From contig CP014609.1 of assembly GCA_001586195.1 (NCBI GenBank), forward strand, positions 3,842,501 through 3,906,500: a stretch of 64,000 nucleotides of DNA, read 5' to 3'. This DNA comes from Solibacillus silvestris (GTDB taxonomy: Bacteria; Bacillota; Bacilli; Bacillales_A; Planococcaceae). Positions 42,013 through 51,019 of the stretch are shown here, in pieces. The notes under the pieces were generated by a model that saw nothing but the letters and a program-made list of their open reading frames with translations, made no database searches and was not told the origin of the DNA. Each line of letters begins with the position of its first letter. The first letter of the stretch is position 1. Both the position numbers and the translations under genes were made by a program.

Positions 42013-44610
42013 ATGAAAGTAACAGAATATTACCAAACATCTGTACAAGAGGTAATGAAAAAGTTAGATGTGACGCAATATGGGTTAAATGATTACGAAG
42101 TTCGTGGCCGACAGAAAAAGTATGGATATAACGAATTAAAAGAAGGAAAACAGAAAAATATTTTTCAAGTTTTCTTGGAGCAGTTTCAGGATTTTTTAGT
42201 ACTCATTTTAATTGTTGCGGCAATTGTTTCGATATTCCTTGGAGATATGGACAGTTCCATTGTCATTTTAGTTGTCATAATATTAAATGCCATTCTGGGA
42301 ACCGTTCAGCATGCACGAGCTGAAAAATCATTGAACAGTTTAAAAGAAATGTCGGCACCCGTTTCAAAAGTAAAACGCAATGGAGAGATTTTGGAAATCC
42401 CATCTAGAAATGTAATTGTAGGGGACTTGCTCATTTTGGAAGCGGGCGATTCTATTAGTGCGGATGGACGAGTAGTTGAAAGTTACAGTTTGCAAATAAA
42501 TGAAAGTTCGTTAACAGGCGAATCTTTGGCAGTCGATAAAGTAGCCAATACTATTCATGAAACAGAGCTTGCACTGGGAGACAGAAAAAACATGGTGTAC
42601 TCCGGCAGCTTTGTAACAAATGGACGTGGAGCGGTGGCTGTTACTTCGATTGGAATGAATACTGAAATCGGAAAAATTGCTAAGCTGATCGATAATGCGA
42701 AAGAGAAAAAAACTCCTTTGCAAGTTAATCTTGATAAATTCGGGAAACGTCTTGCGATTGGAATTATCTTTATTTGTATTATTATCTTCGCACTGGATAT
42801 TATTCGCGGGCGCGAGATGATTGATTCCTTTATGTTTGCAGTTTCATTGGCAGTTGCGGCAATCCCTGAAGCGTTAAGTTCGATTGTGACGATTGTTTTG
42901 GCAGTAGGGACTCAAAATATGGCAAAAGAAAATGCGATTATCCGCAAATTGCCTGCAGTAGAAAGTTTGGGAAGTGTTTCGATTATTTGTACAGACAAAA
43001 CAGGGACGCTGACACAAAACAAGATGACTGTTCAGGAAATTTATACGGGGGAGCAGTTTTTCTCATCTAGCGAGCTGGAGCCGGCCAATCCGAATCATAA
43101 AAAACTGCTCGATTTCGCGATTCTTTGCAATGATTCTATGATGCTAAGGGATAAAACAATAGGAGATCCAACAGAACTTGCGCTTGTAAAGTTAGGACAT
43201 GAATTTGAAATGAGTGAGCAACTGATACGCGGGCTTCATCCGCGTGTAGGAGAGATTCCTTTCGATTCTACTCGAAAATTAATGAGTACTGTTCACCGTA
43301 TGGGGAACCGTAATGTCATGATTACTAAAGGGGCAGTGGACGAGCTTCTTCCCCGTATTAGTCGCGTCGATTCAAGCAGCAGTACAATTATTACAAACGA
43401 GCAGCTAGAAAAGATTAATCAGGCGAATACCGCATTTTCGAATGCCGGGTTACGCGTAATTGCAATTACGTATAAAGATGTCTTTTCTTCTCATATAAGT
43501 GAAAAGGACGAGCAAGGCTTAACATTTGTCGGTCTAATCGCGATGATGGATCCTCCGCGCGATGAATCGGCACAGGCAGTTGCAGATTGTATTGAAGCAG
43601 GAATTAAACCTGTCATGATTACAGGGGACCATAAAATTACAGCAATTGCGATCGCGAAACAGCTCGGTATATTAAAAAGTCCTGATGAAGCAATTGAAGG
43701 AAAGGAAATTGAAAAGCTTTCGGATCGGGAATTGAAAAATAAGGTGGAAAGCTTCTCTGTCTATGCTCGTGTATCTCCAGAGCACAAAATCCGTATTGTA
43801 AAGGCTTGGCAAGAAAAGGGACATGTTGTCGCAATGACGGGGGATGGGGTAAATGACGCCCCGGCGTTAAAACAGGCTGAAATTGGTGTGGCAATGGGGA
43901 AAACAGGAACAGAAGTGGCTAAAGATGCGTCAGCAATGATTTTAACCGACGATAACTTTTTAACAATCGTCAAATCGATCTCCAACGGACGAAGTATTTA
44001 TGCCAATATTAAAAACGCAATTAAATTTCTTTTGTCCGGGAATGCAGGGGCGATTTTCGTTGTTTTATATGCGACGCTTTTCGCTTTGCCGGCGCCGTTT
44101 CTGCCGATTCATCTGCTGTTTATCAACTTATTAACGGATAGTCTTCCAGCAATTGCGATTGGTTTGGAACCGCATAATAAGAAATTGATGAAGGAAAAAC
44201 CGCGTCACATAAATGAGTCACTCCTAAATAAAAAATTCGTATCCCAAGTAGGTTTTGAAGGCCTGATTATTGCAGCAGTCACAATTATCGCCTTCCAAGT
44301 GGGCTTATCGACAGGCGATACAGCAGTCGCAACAACGATGGCGTTTGCAACATTATGTTTATCAAGGTTGCTGCATGGATTTAATTGCCGATCGGAAGAA
44401 TCCATTTTTAAAATAGGAATTTTCTCAAATTTGGCAGTTTGGATCGCCTTTTTACTTGGGTTTACAATACTGAACTTTGTACTAATCAACGGGTTATTTG
44501 AGGTTGCTAATTTGACGAGTAACCAATATTTAATGATTTATGGGTTATCTTTGGTGCCATTAGTTATTATCCAAGTCCGTAAACTGTTTTTCGGGCCTGC
44601 TAAGGCATAA
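42013..44610 (+). CDS. Cation-transporting P-type ATPase, calcium-type (P2A)
   Basis: The 865-residue pump has the actuator motif LTGES (near 165), phosphorylation motif DKTGTLT (about Asp328), ITGDHKITA, and MTGDGVNDAPALK in the hinge. TM4 AAIPEALSSIV carries the PEA-type cation site and TM6 NLLTDSLPAIAIG the N..D pair typical of SERCA/PMCA-like pumps. It exports Ca2+ (perhaps Mn2+) with ATP at the membrane. N-terminal cation-ATPase domain about 1-75. AAAGGAGG 8 bases before ATG. Monocistronic or linked to the next gene. Confidence 0.93.
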   Translation: MKVTEYYQTSVQEVMKKLDVTQYGLNDYEVRGRQKKYGYNELKEGKQKNIFQVFLEQFQDFLVLILIVAAIVSIFLGDMDSSIVILVVIILNAILGTVQHARAEKSLNSLKEMSAPVSKVKRNGEILEIPSRNVIVGDLLILEAGDSISADGRVVESYSLQINESSLTGESLAVDKVANTIHETELALGDRKNMVYSGSFVTNGRGAVAVTSIGMNTEIGKIAKLIDNAKEKKTPLQVNLDKFGKRLAIGIIFICIIIFALDIIRGREMIDSFMFAVSLAVAAIPEALSSIVTIVLAVGTQNMAKENAIIRKLPAVESLGSVSIICTDKTGTLTQNKMTVQEIYTGEQFFSSSELEPANPNHKKLLDFAILCNDSMMLRDKTIGDPTELALVKLGHEFEMSEQLIRGLHPRVGEIPFDSTRKLMSTVHRMGNRNVMITKGAVDELLPRISRVDSSSSTIITNEQLEKINQANTAFSNAGLRVIAITYKDVFSSHISEKDEQGLTFVGLIAMMDPPRDESAQAVADCIEAGIKPVMITGDHKITAIAIAKQLGILKSPDEAIEGKEIEKLSDRELKNKVESFSVYARVSPEHKIRIVKAWQEKGHVVAMTGDGVNDAPALKQAEIGVAMGKTGTEVAKDASAMILTDDNFLTIVKSISNGRSIYANIKNAIKFLLSGNAGAIFVVLYATLFALPAPFLPIHLLFINLLTDSLPAIAIGLEPHNKKLMKEKPRHINESLLNKKFVSQVGFEGLIIAAVTIIAFQVGLSTGDTAVATTMAFATLCLSRLLHGFNCRSEESIFKIGIFSNLAVWIAFLLGFTILNFVLINGLFEVANLTSNQYLMIYGLSLVPLVIIQVRKLFFGPAKA

Positions 44611-44696
44611 ATAGAAAATGGTAAAAATGTATATGGCAACTTTTCTTGCCCGTTAACATAAAAATAAGGTTAACAAGGTTATGGAAGGATGACATT

Positions 44697-45764
44697 ATTA
44701 GCACGACAAAACATTTCTTCGGCCAGGCAATGACAGGGCAGGGTATTAAAAATATTTATAAAGAGCTAATGGATGAAGCAAAAGCTGTGTATTTATTAAA
44801 GGGAGCACACGGTTTCAAAGTTTCTGAGTTACTGCAGAAAATTGGCTCTCATTATTGTGAAAAAGGTGCCCACATTGAGCTTTTCCATGATCCTTTATTT
44901 GAAAATACGGTCGAGGCTGTTTATATTCAAGCCCCTCATCAGATTTTAATTGTTCAAGCGACAAACCCGTCAATAGAACCGGTACTGCCGGGGATACGGG
45001 ATCATGTCATTTCCCTGAATGACTGTTTGGATGAACAATACATTTCATTGTATGGAAATTTGTCTTCGGTAAACGAATCGAAACAAGCCTATTATGACCA
45101 ATGCTTCGCCAAGCTTGCAGATGCTATTCACATTCATGATGACTGGGAAGTCGAAACGAGAAAGCAAATGGAATGGAGCGGGTTGGATCAACAGTTTGCG
45201 GAGTTGACGAACGGTCTGTTTGGCGAAACGAATCGGCAGAAATCCGGCCAGCTTACTCATCGCTTACTCGGAACATTAACCCCAACAGGAGCGCAAGACA
45301 CAGTACAAAGCATTACGCAAAATCTTGAAAAGAGATTGTTTATTAAAGGGTATCCTGGAACAGGGAAATCTTCGATGATGAAGAAATTAGCCAATGAAGC
45401 GATAAGCAGAGGCTTTGATGTACAACTCGTTTGGTGCGGACTGGATTCCAATTCGATTGATATGGTCATTATCCCTGAATTGAAATTCTGTATTTTTGAC
45501 AGTACGGAGCCGCACGTGTATTTTCCTGATGGAAATCGTCCTGGTGATGAAATTTTCGATATTGCTCAGCATTGTCATCCGACAGAAGTAGAAGAAAAGA
45601 ATATTGAAGCAATCGTAGAAAAGTACAAAGCAACGATGGCAGGTGCAAAACATTTTGCAGCAAAATACGCAGAACAAGAAAGGAAAGTACGTGAAGCAGT
45701 AGATGCTGCTATCAACTTAGATGAATTCAATAAACGAACAGCCGGGCTTTTTGAGCTTTTCTGA
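44697..45764 (+). CDS. Tandem P-loop NTPase-like protein, first P-loop degenerate, probable ATT start
   Basis: This matches, from memory, a Bacillus ATPase-like family (PRK06851) built of two similar halves. The second half has intact Walker A GYPGTGKSS followed by MMKK; the equivalent site in the first half reads GAHGFKVSEL, so it has lost the GKS/T. Repeated outlines: KHFF..GIKN in half 1 and THRLLGTLTPTGAQD in half 2; IPELKFCIFDSTEPH is typical. GGAAGGA at 44683-44689 points to ATT 44697 (355 residues), which also matches the family N-terminus; upstream TTG frames lack a site. Function unknown. Confidence 0.75.
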   Translation: MSTTKHFFGQAMTGQGIKNIYKELMDEAKAVYLLKGAHGFKVSELLQKIGSHYCEKGAHIELFHDPLFENTVEAVYIQAPHQILIVQATNPSIEPVLPGIRDHVISLNDCLDEQYISLYGNLSSVNESKQAYYDQCFAKLADAIHIHDDWEVETRKQMEWSGLDQQFAELTNGLFGETNRQKSGQLTHRLLGTLTPTGAQDTVQSITQNLEKRLFIKGYPGTGKSSMMKKLANEAISRGFDVQLVWCGLDSNSIDMVIIPELKFCIFDSTEPHVYFPDGNRPGDEIFDIAQHCHPTEVEEKNIEAIVEKYKATMAGAKHFAAKYAEQERKVREAVDAAINLDEFNKRTAGLFELF

Positions 45765-45783
45765 TTTAAATAACATTTTTAAT

Positions 45784-45827
45784 AGGCATGGATCCGAATC
45801 TAAATCGGGTCCATGCCTCACTTTTTT
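45784..45827 (+). terminator. Terminator after the P-loop gene
   Basis: AGGCATGGATCCGA pairs with TCGGGTCCATGCCT (one wobble), then CACTTTTTT. Confidence 0.85.
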
Positions 45828-45972
45828 GATGATATATCCTATATTGTAAATACTTTTTTCAAATAATATAAAAGTTTGCAGAATATTAAATTTTTTAGGG
45901 GCTATAAATTTTACTCAAACAGAAAATACTGTATGCTGATGGTGAGCTTTTCATAACAAAGGAGGACAACTC

Positions 45973-46755
45973 ATGAATCGTTTTGAAGGAAAAGTTATAA
46001 TTGTTACCGGTGCAGGTTCGGGATTAGGACAAGCTGCCACATTGCAAATTGCAAAGGAAGGCGCAAAGCTTGTACTCGTTGATTTAAACCAGGCTGGACT
46101 GGATGAAACAAAGAAAAAAGTGCAAGAAGTGGCACCAAATGCTGAAACATTGTTAGTGACAGCAAACGTAGCTACAGAGAGCGAAGTCGAAAATTTTGTC
46201 AATCAAACGGTTGAGAAGTTCGGCAAAATTGATGGTTTCTTTAACAATGCAGGAATTGAAGGAAAGCAAAATTTAACTGGTGATTACGGAATTGAAGAAT
46301 TTCATAAAGTCATATCCGTCAATTTAAACGGTGTCTTCTATGGTATGAAATATGTGCTTAAAGTAATGAAGGAGCAAGGATACGGCTCGATTGTCAATAC
46401 GGCTTCGGTTGGCGGGATCCGTGGTGTGGGTAACCAGTCAGGCTATGCGGCAAGTAAGCATGGCGTTGTCGGTTTAACGCGCAACTCGGCGATTGAATAC
46501 GGCCAATACGGGATTTCGATTAAAGCAATTGCCCCTGGTGCAATTATGACCCCAATGGTAGAAGGATCACTGCGCCAAATGGGTGGCGATAACTGGGAGG
46601 AAGTCGGTAAGGAGTTTGTAAAGCCGAATCCGATGAGACGTTTCGGTAAGCCGGAAGAAGTCGGTTATTTAGTGGCATTCCTCTTATCAAACGAAGCGGA
46701 CTTCATCAACGCAGCAGTTATTCCAATTGACGGTGGGCAGTCTTATAAATATTAA
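45973..46755 (+). CDS. Short-chain dehydrogenase/reductase
   Basis: The 260-residue classical SDR has TGAGSGLG (about 12-19), NNAG (about 90), catalytic Ser in NTASVGG and YAASK (Tyr about 158, Lys about 162), plus PGAIMTPM after the active site. Members reduce or oxidise alcohols, sugars (glucose-1-dehydrogenase type) or 3-oxoacyl groups with NAD(P)H. AAAGGAGG lies 8 bases before ATG. Monocistronic; substrate unknown. Confidence 0.9.
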   Translation: MNRFEGKVIIVTGAGSGLGQAATLQIAKEGAKLVLVDLNQAGLDETKKKVQEVAPNAETLLVTANVATESEVENFVNQTVEKFGKIDGFFNNAGIEGKQNLTGDYGIEEFHKVISVNLNGVFYGMKYVLKVMKEQGYGSIVNTASVGGIRGVGNQSGYAASKHGVVGLTRNSAIEYGQYGISIKAIAPGAIMTPMVEGSLRQMGGDNWEEVGKEFVKPNPMRRFGKPEEVGYLVAFLLSNEADFINAAVIPIDGGQSYKY

Positions 46756-46760
46756 TTATT

Positions 46761-46794
46761 AATCCCCTTAAAAAAATCTTTAAGGGGATTTTTT
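46761..46794. terminator. Bidirectional terminator
   Basis: AATCCCCTTAAA pairs with TTTAAGGGGATT, then TTTT, between convergent genes. Confidence 0.92.
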
Positions 46795-46815
46795 ATCCTC
46801 ATTAATCTCCCTCTT

Positions 46816-47169
46816 TTAACGCTCCAAAACGCGGCTTTCCAGTAAATATGTTACTCCATATTTCTCTGCCAATTGTCTTAAAAAGGTTAATAATTCGCTG
46901 AAGCTTGTTGTTTGTATCAATTGTTCGTACTGTTTTTTCTCTTCTTCGGTTGCAACCTTTTTAAAATAGCCCCACATATGTTGGCAAGCATTGCGCATGC
47001 TTCCTTCTGTTGGCGTTAAGTTTAATGCCTGTTCGATCAGCGCTGAAATTTCTTCGTAAGCGCCCTTGTCTTTCATCGCCTGTCGAATTGCATTATAGTA
47101 ATTTTGGCTGTGAAACATCACATTATACTTTTCCTCACGCCAAAGGATTTCCGTCTTCTTCTGATCCAT
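46816..47169 (-). CDS. DUF1722 (YbgA-type) protein
   Basis: The 117-residue protein consists of a single DUF1722 domain: LWREEKYNVMFHSQNYYNAIRQ (LWREEKYNVMFHSQ is the hallmark, about 9-22) and HMWGYFKKVATEEEK (about 64-78). In other bacteria the domain is fused to DUF523 or occurs next to photolyase. Its role is unknown. GGGAGG 9 bases before ATG. Confidence 0.85.
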   Translation of the reverse strand: MDQKKTEILWREEKYNVMFHSQNYYNAIRQAMKDKGAYEEISALIEQALNLTPTEGSMRNACQHMWGYFKKVATEEEKKQYEQLIQTTSFSELLTFLRQLAEKYGVTYLLESRVLER

Positions 47170-47350
47170 AAAATTTTCTCCTCCCGTTCCACTTTTGCAT
47201 AATGTACTAGTTGTTCACATTATATAAGATAGAGAAAAGTTTTGCTTTTATATAAAGGCAAACCAAACTTATAGTGTAAAAAATTGTATAATGTAGATAG
47301 CTTCAAAATTTACTGAATTTACTTAAAATTAAAGGGAAAGAGGGATTCCG

Positions 47351-48715
47351 ATGGTAAATGAACTAACATCAGTGAGTGGAGAAATAACAGGAGAGTTGGT
47401 ATACCGGGAAAAACCAGTCATTCAGGCTGCTGAAACAATATTCGTCAATGAATTTACAGATGGTGTATTAAATCCGAATGCACCGATGTTAGGACCATTA
47501 AAAGATGGGGGGACGATTATTGCCAATACAGCTCCTGGCTGTTGGGGCCCAATGATTACACCGACGATTCGCGGAGGACATGAAGTAACGAAGCCGGTAT
47601 ATGTGGAAGGTGCGGAAGTCGGAGATGCAATTGTTATTCAGATTAAGTCGATTCAAGTGACATCGATTGCGACTTCTTCAGGAACAGACGAAGCTCAGAA
47701 TGAACGTTTTATCGGAGATCCTTTTGTGAAAGTGAAATGCCCGGGTTGCGGGAAGCTCCATCCGCCGACAATTGTCCAGGGTATCGGTCAGGAATCGGTA
47801 AAATGTATGACATGCGGGACGGATACAACACCATTTAAAATTTCAAACGGCTATACGATGACATTTAATTCAAAAGGGAATGTCGGATTAACGGTCGGAA
47901 AAGAGGCTGCACGCCGGATTGCTCAAGACAGCAAAAACTATATGCGAACTCCGGAAAATTCCGTTCAAAATCCAATTACTTCATTCGCTCCGAGTGATTT
48001 AATCGGAGTGCTTGCAAGAATGCGTCCGTTTGTTGGACAGCTTGGAACAACGCCATCAAAAGCAATGCCGGATTCTCATAATGCCGGTGATTTCGGAACA
48101 TTTTTAATCGGAGCACCACATGAATTTACGATGACCGAAGACGAGCTGAATATTCACCGTACAGATGGACATATGGATATTAATCGTGTACGTGAAGGGG
48201 CTGTTGTCATTTGCCCTGTAAAAGTTCCTGGTGGCGGTGTATACGTAGGAGATATGCATGCAATGCAGGGTGATGGAGAAATTGCCGGACATACGACAGA
48301 TGTCTCGGGTATCGTACAGCTTCAGGTAAGTGTATTGAAAAAAGTAAATTTGGACGGTCCAATTCTGCTGCCGAATGTAGAGGATTTGCCTTATACTGCA
48401 AAACCTTTTACGAAAGAAGAAAAACGCATTGCACGTGAGTTGGCTGAAGAATTCGGTGTGAAGCAAGTTGAGGAAAGTTTCCCGTTGTCGATAGTAGGAA
48501 CAGGAGCTAACTTAAACGTGGCTACAGAAAATGCACTCGATCGAGCAGCAAAATTATTTGAGCTAACAGTGGAAGAAGTGAGAAATCGTGCAACCATTAC
48601 CGGTGGAATTGAAATAGGAAGGCACCCGGGTGTTGTGACGGCTACGGTTCAGATGCCGAAAACACTTCTGAAAAAAGCGAGACTGTTTAAAACCATTAAA
48701 CGCCAGTATGACTGA
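47351..48715 (+). CDS. Acetamidase/formamidase family protein with CxxC pair
   Basis: The 454-residue protein matches the FmdA/AmdA family: GPMITPTIRGGHEVTKPV, NAGDFGTFLIGAPHEF, GGGVYVGDMHAMQGDGE (core VYVGDMHAMQGDGE, about 296-309, with metal-binding His/Asp) and ATENALDRA. Such enzymes hydrolyse formamide or short amides to ammonia. An insertion near 130-165 has CPGCG and CMTCG, a likely zinc ribbon, which simpler members lack. AAAGAGGG 6 bases before ATG. No urea/amide transporter is adjacent. Confidence 0.88.
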   Translation: MVNELTSVSGEITGELVYREKPVIQAAETIFVNEFTDGVLNPNAPMLGPLKDGGTIIANTAPGCWGPMITPTIRGGHEVTKPVYVEGAEVGDAIVIQIKSIQVTSIATSSGTDEAQNERFIGDPFVKVKCPGCGKLHPPTIVQGIGQESVKCMTCGTDTTPFKISNGYTMTFNSKGNVGLTVGKEAARRIAQDSKNYMRTPENSVQNPITSFAPSDLIGVLARMRPFVGQLGTTPSKAMPDSHNAGDFGTFLIGAPHEFTMTEDELNIHRTDGHMDINRVREGAVVICPVKVPGGGVYVGDMHAMQGDGEIAGHTTDVSGIVQLQVSVLKKVNLDGPILLPNVEDLPYTAKPFTKEEKRIARELAEEFGVKQVEESFPLSIVGTGANLNVATENALDRAAKLFELTVEEVRNRATITGGIEIGRHPGVVTATVQMPKTLLKKARLFKTIKRQYD

Positions 48716-48826
48716 ATTTCGTTGATCAGTCGTAAAAAGCAGTAAAATCATAGTTAATTAGATAAGTTTTTGTTCTTTATTTTTCGGGAATTAGGAAATT
48801 ACTAGAAAAGTAGAGGGGATGAAGCG

Positions 48827-49345
48827 ATGCAGCCATTGATCAAGAAGATAGAAGCTCTTGTCATCTCGATTAGCGTTCAGTCCGGTATTGGTATTATTGA
48901 AGCAATAAGTGAAAAAGACGGCAATAAGAAAGTCATATTCCAAATTACATCAAAAACGCCTTTAATGACAAAGGACGGATACCAAATTGGGGCATCTGCC
49001 ATTCCGGTTAAGGCGAAAATTATTGCCTTTATTGATTCCAGAAATCCGTTGCCAATGGTTTCCCCGCCACATACGACACCATTGCTCATTATTTTTGATC
49101 AGTTTGATAAAGAGGGCGAGGTATGTGTCGGTGCATTTGACCGGGTGCTTTACTGTGATCAGCTGAAGCTTAAACTCCATGTTAATGAAAAAACGGAAAT
49201 TGTGGATTTGGCGGGAAAGCGCGTTGATCAGAAAGATTTGGAAGGAAAGATGCTGTTCATTTTTTATGACCGTGCAACGAAAAGTAAACCAGTGCAAGCC
49301 AATCCATCAAAAATTATCGTGACCTCTATTATGCATAATGAATAG
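48827..49345 (+). CDS. Conserved hypothetical protein, beta-rich
   Basis: I do not recognise the family. The 172-residue protein has no signal peptide or membrane helix and looks mostly beta: two similar blocks, around 18-60 (IGIIEAISEKDGNKKVIFQI) and 95-150. SPPHTTPLLIIFDQ resembles the S-x-PP pattern of short oligonucleotide-binding-like modules in Bacillus proteins. AGAGGGGATG 8 bases before ATG. A large terminator follows. Confidence 0.6.
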   Translation: MQPLIKKIEALVISISVQSGIGIIEAISEKDGNKKVIFQITSKTPLMTKDGYQIGASAIPVKAKIIAFIDSRNPLPMVSPPHTTPLLIIFDQFDKEGEVCVGAFDRVLYCDQLKLKLHVNEKTEIVDLAGKRVDQKDLEGKMLFIFYDRATKSKPVQANPSKIIVTSIMHNE

Positions 49346-49352
49346 TGAAGAG

Positions 49353-49436
49353 GCATATCGTTTTCTATTTATCAGTTTGTATGTTCTAAGCAATATTTCA
49401 TACGAATTGGAACAAATGAAACGATATGCTTTTTTT
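49353..49436 (+). terminator. Long-stem terminator
   Basis: GCATATCGTTT (49353-49363) pairs perfectly with AAACGATATGC (49419-49429) around an inner TTTGTATG/CATACGAA stem; TTTTTTT follows. Confidence 0.85.
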
Positions 49437-49518
49437 GTGCAAGAAAAGTAAAAAAATTAAAACGTTACATACACAATTATTTTTTGGTATATTTTTGTAT
49501 AGAAATAAGGTGGAATAT

Positions 49519-50973
49519 ATGGAGGGATCTTTGTTGTTGCTTTCATTTGATGAGCAGCTCTTTCAACGGACGGACGGACAAACAGGAAAAAAGCTAGAGC
49601 AAGCTTTGGAGGAAGATTTTCTATTTGTAAAAACTGCAATTTGGGGTGCACCTGTACAAAGTAATGAATTTTTGTTGGAGCAGGAGCGTGCAGAAAAGTT
49701 TTGCTTTCAGTTAATCAAAAAATATTGGGGTAAACTAGAATTATATAGTAATGATTCAGTTCACGAGACGAATACAGTGAATGAAAAAATGAAGCAGTAT
49801 TTTGCCGAGCAGCAAAACAGAAAAGCGTTATTTTCATTTTTACATACACAAGGGGAAGTGGCATTTGACCAGCTGATTGAATTTATTTATACAAAACCTG
49901 TTCCTGTATCTCGTCAACAAACAGGACTTGAGAAAATGTATGTGTACAAAGTAAACAATCAATTTTTTGTGCAACCAATTTATTTTGTAAATGAAAAGTA
50001 CTGGAAAATAATTGGGGCGAAGAAGATTTATTCACTGTTTTTACAAGTACCCTTAAGGAACATTACAAGACCCGTTGAATTAATGAGACATTTTAAAACA
50101 TTGCTTGCGGGACAATTCACGGCAAATCGGATTGCAACTATTATTCATAAGCTCGTACAAAAGATTGATTATGAAAATCCGAAATCTGATGAAGTAAAGC
50201 AGCTGCATCTATTAAATGTCCGAACGCATTTTACAAGTGGACGACGTCATATGCTGAAGCTTCGAAAATGCATTCACGCATTACTGGAAAATTGGTCGAC
50301 CGGAAAGTTTGCATTAAATATGAAAGAGCAAACATTGCTTGGCTATATGTTATTTCAGGAGGCGGTTTATAAAAGAGATTATCGGAGTATTTTACTGCAG
50401 GGTATGTATTTAATTGAAGAAGAGCGGATTAATAATCATGCGATTGAACTTGTCGTTGAATATGCTGACGTGTTGAGCAGCATGAACCCGCAGCCTGATA
50501 CACTTGTGAAAGATTACCGGGAAAACTACTTGGAGCATGTCTTTTATGAACTGATTAATAGTGTTGTAAAAGAGGAGCAGTTTGGGCTTGGGATGGAGCT
50601 GTTGAAAAATAATGAGCTCGCGTCATGTACAGCGGTATTTCAGCTGCTGCATGCCGATGAAACGGAAACGATGCTACATATAATCGAAGCGACTGTTCAA
50701 CGCGATATTGCTCTATTCATTGATGGTTCGCCACAAAATATCAGGGAATCGATCATTATTTGGCAACAGCAATATTTAAAAAAAGGCAGCGCTTATTATC
50801 GTGTTGCTGAAATGACATCACAGCATATTTGCAATTTGTTGAAAATACTGTTTTGGGCAGAAGAAGATCTTTTAGTGGAGAAACTATTAGCGGTCTATAA
50901 GAAATATTTGATTATACCGCATCATTTCCAAGATTTGCGCCTATTTATTGAGCGCCGTGTAGCTCTATGTTAA
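49519..50973 (+). CDS. Hypothetical protein, mostly helical
   Basis: The 484-residue protein is not recognised. It is soluble, helical and leucine-rich, with an N-terminal ~70 residue block, a central basic region around THFTSGRRHMLKLRKC, and C-terminal helical repeats. It has no catalytic motif that I can see. ATG 49519 has AAGGTGG 5 bases upstream; GGAGGG just after it could also serve a TTG at 49534. A longer frame to 49426 overlaps the preceding terminator and is rejected. Confidence 0.65.
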   Translation: MEGSLLLLSFDEQLFQRTDGQTGKKLEQALEEDFLFVKTAIWGAPVQSNEFLLEQERAEKFCFQLIKKYWGKLELYSNDSVHETNTVNEKMKQYFAEQQNRKALFSFLHTQGEVAFDQLIEFIYTKPVPVSRQQTGLEKMYVYKVNNQFFVQPIYFVNEKYWKIIGAKKIYSLFLQVPLRNITRPVELMRHFKTLLAGQFTANRIATIIHKLVQKIDYENPKSDEVKQLHLLNVRTHFTSGRRHMLKLRKCIHALLENWSTGKFALNMKEQTLLGYMLFQEAVYKRDYRSILLQGMYLIEEERINNHAIELVVEYADVLSSMNPQPDTLVKDYRENYLEHVFYELINSVVKEEQFGLGMELLKNNELASCTAVFQLLHADETETMLHIIEATVQRDIALFIDGSPQNIRESIIIWQQQYLKKGSAYYRVAEMTSQHICNLLKILFWAEEDLLVEKLLAVYKKYLIIPHHFQDLRLFIERRVALC

Positions 50974-50978
50974 AAAAG

Positions 50979-51016
50979 AAAAGGTGAAGCAATGCCGATG
51001 CATGCCTCACCTTTTT
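50979..51016. terminator. Bidirectional terminator
   Basis: AAAAGGTGA pairs with TCACCTTTT across a 19-base loop holding a minor GCA/TGC pairing; T runs on both strands. Confidence 0.8.
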
Positions 51017-51019
51017 ATT

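Noticed and set aside
49426-49518. Longer N-terminus for the 484-residue protein
   Set aside because: It would begin inside the T run of the preceding terminator.
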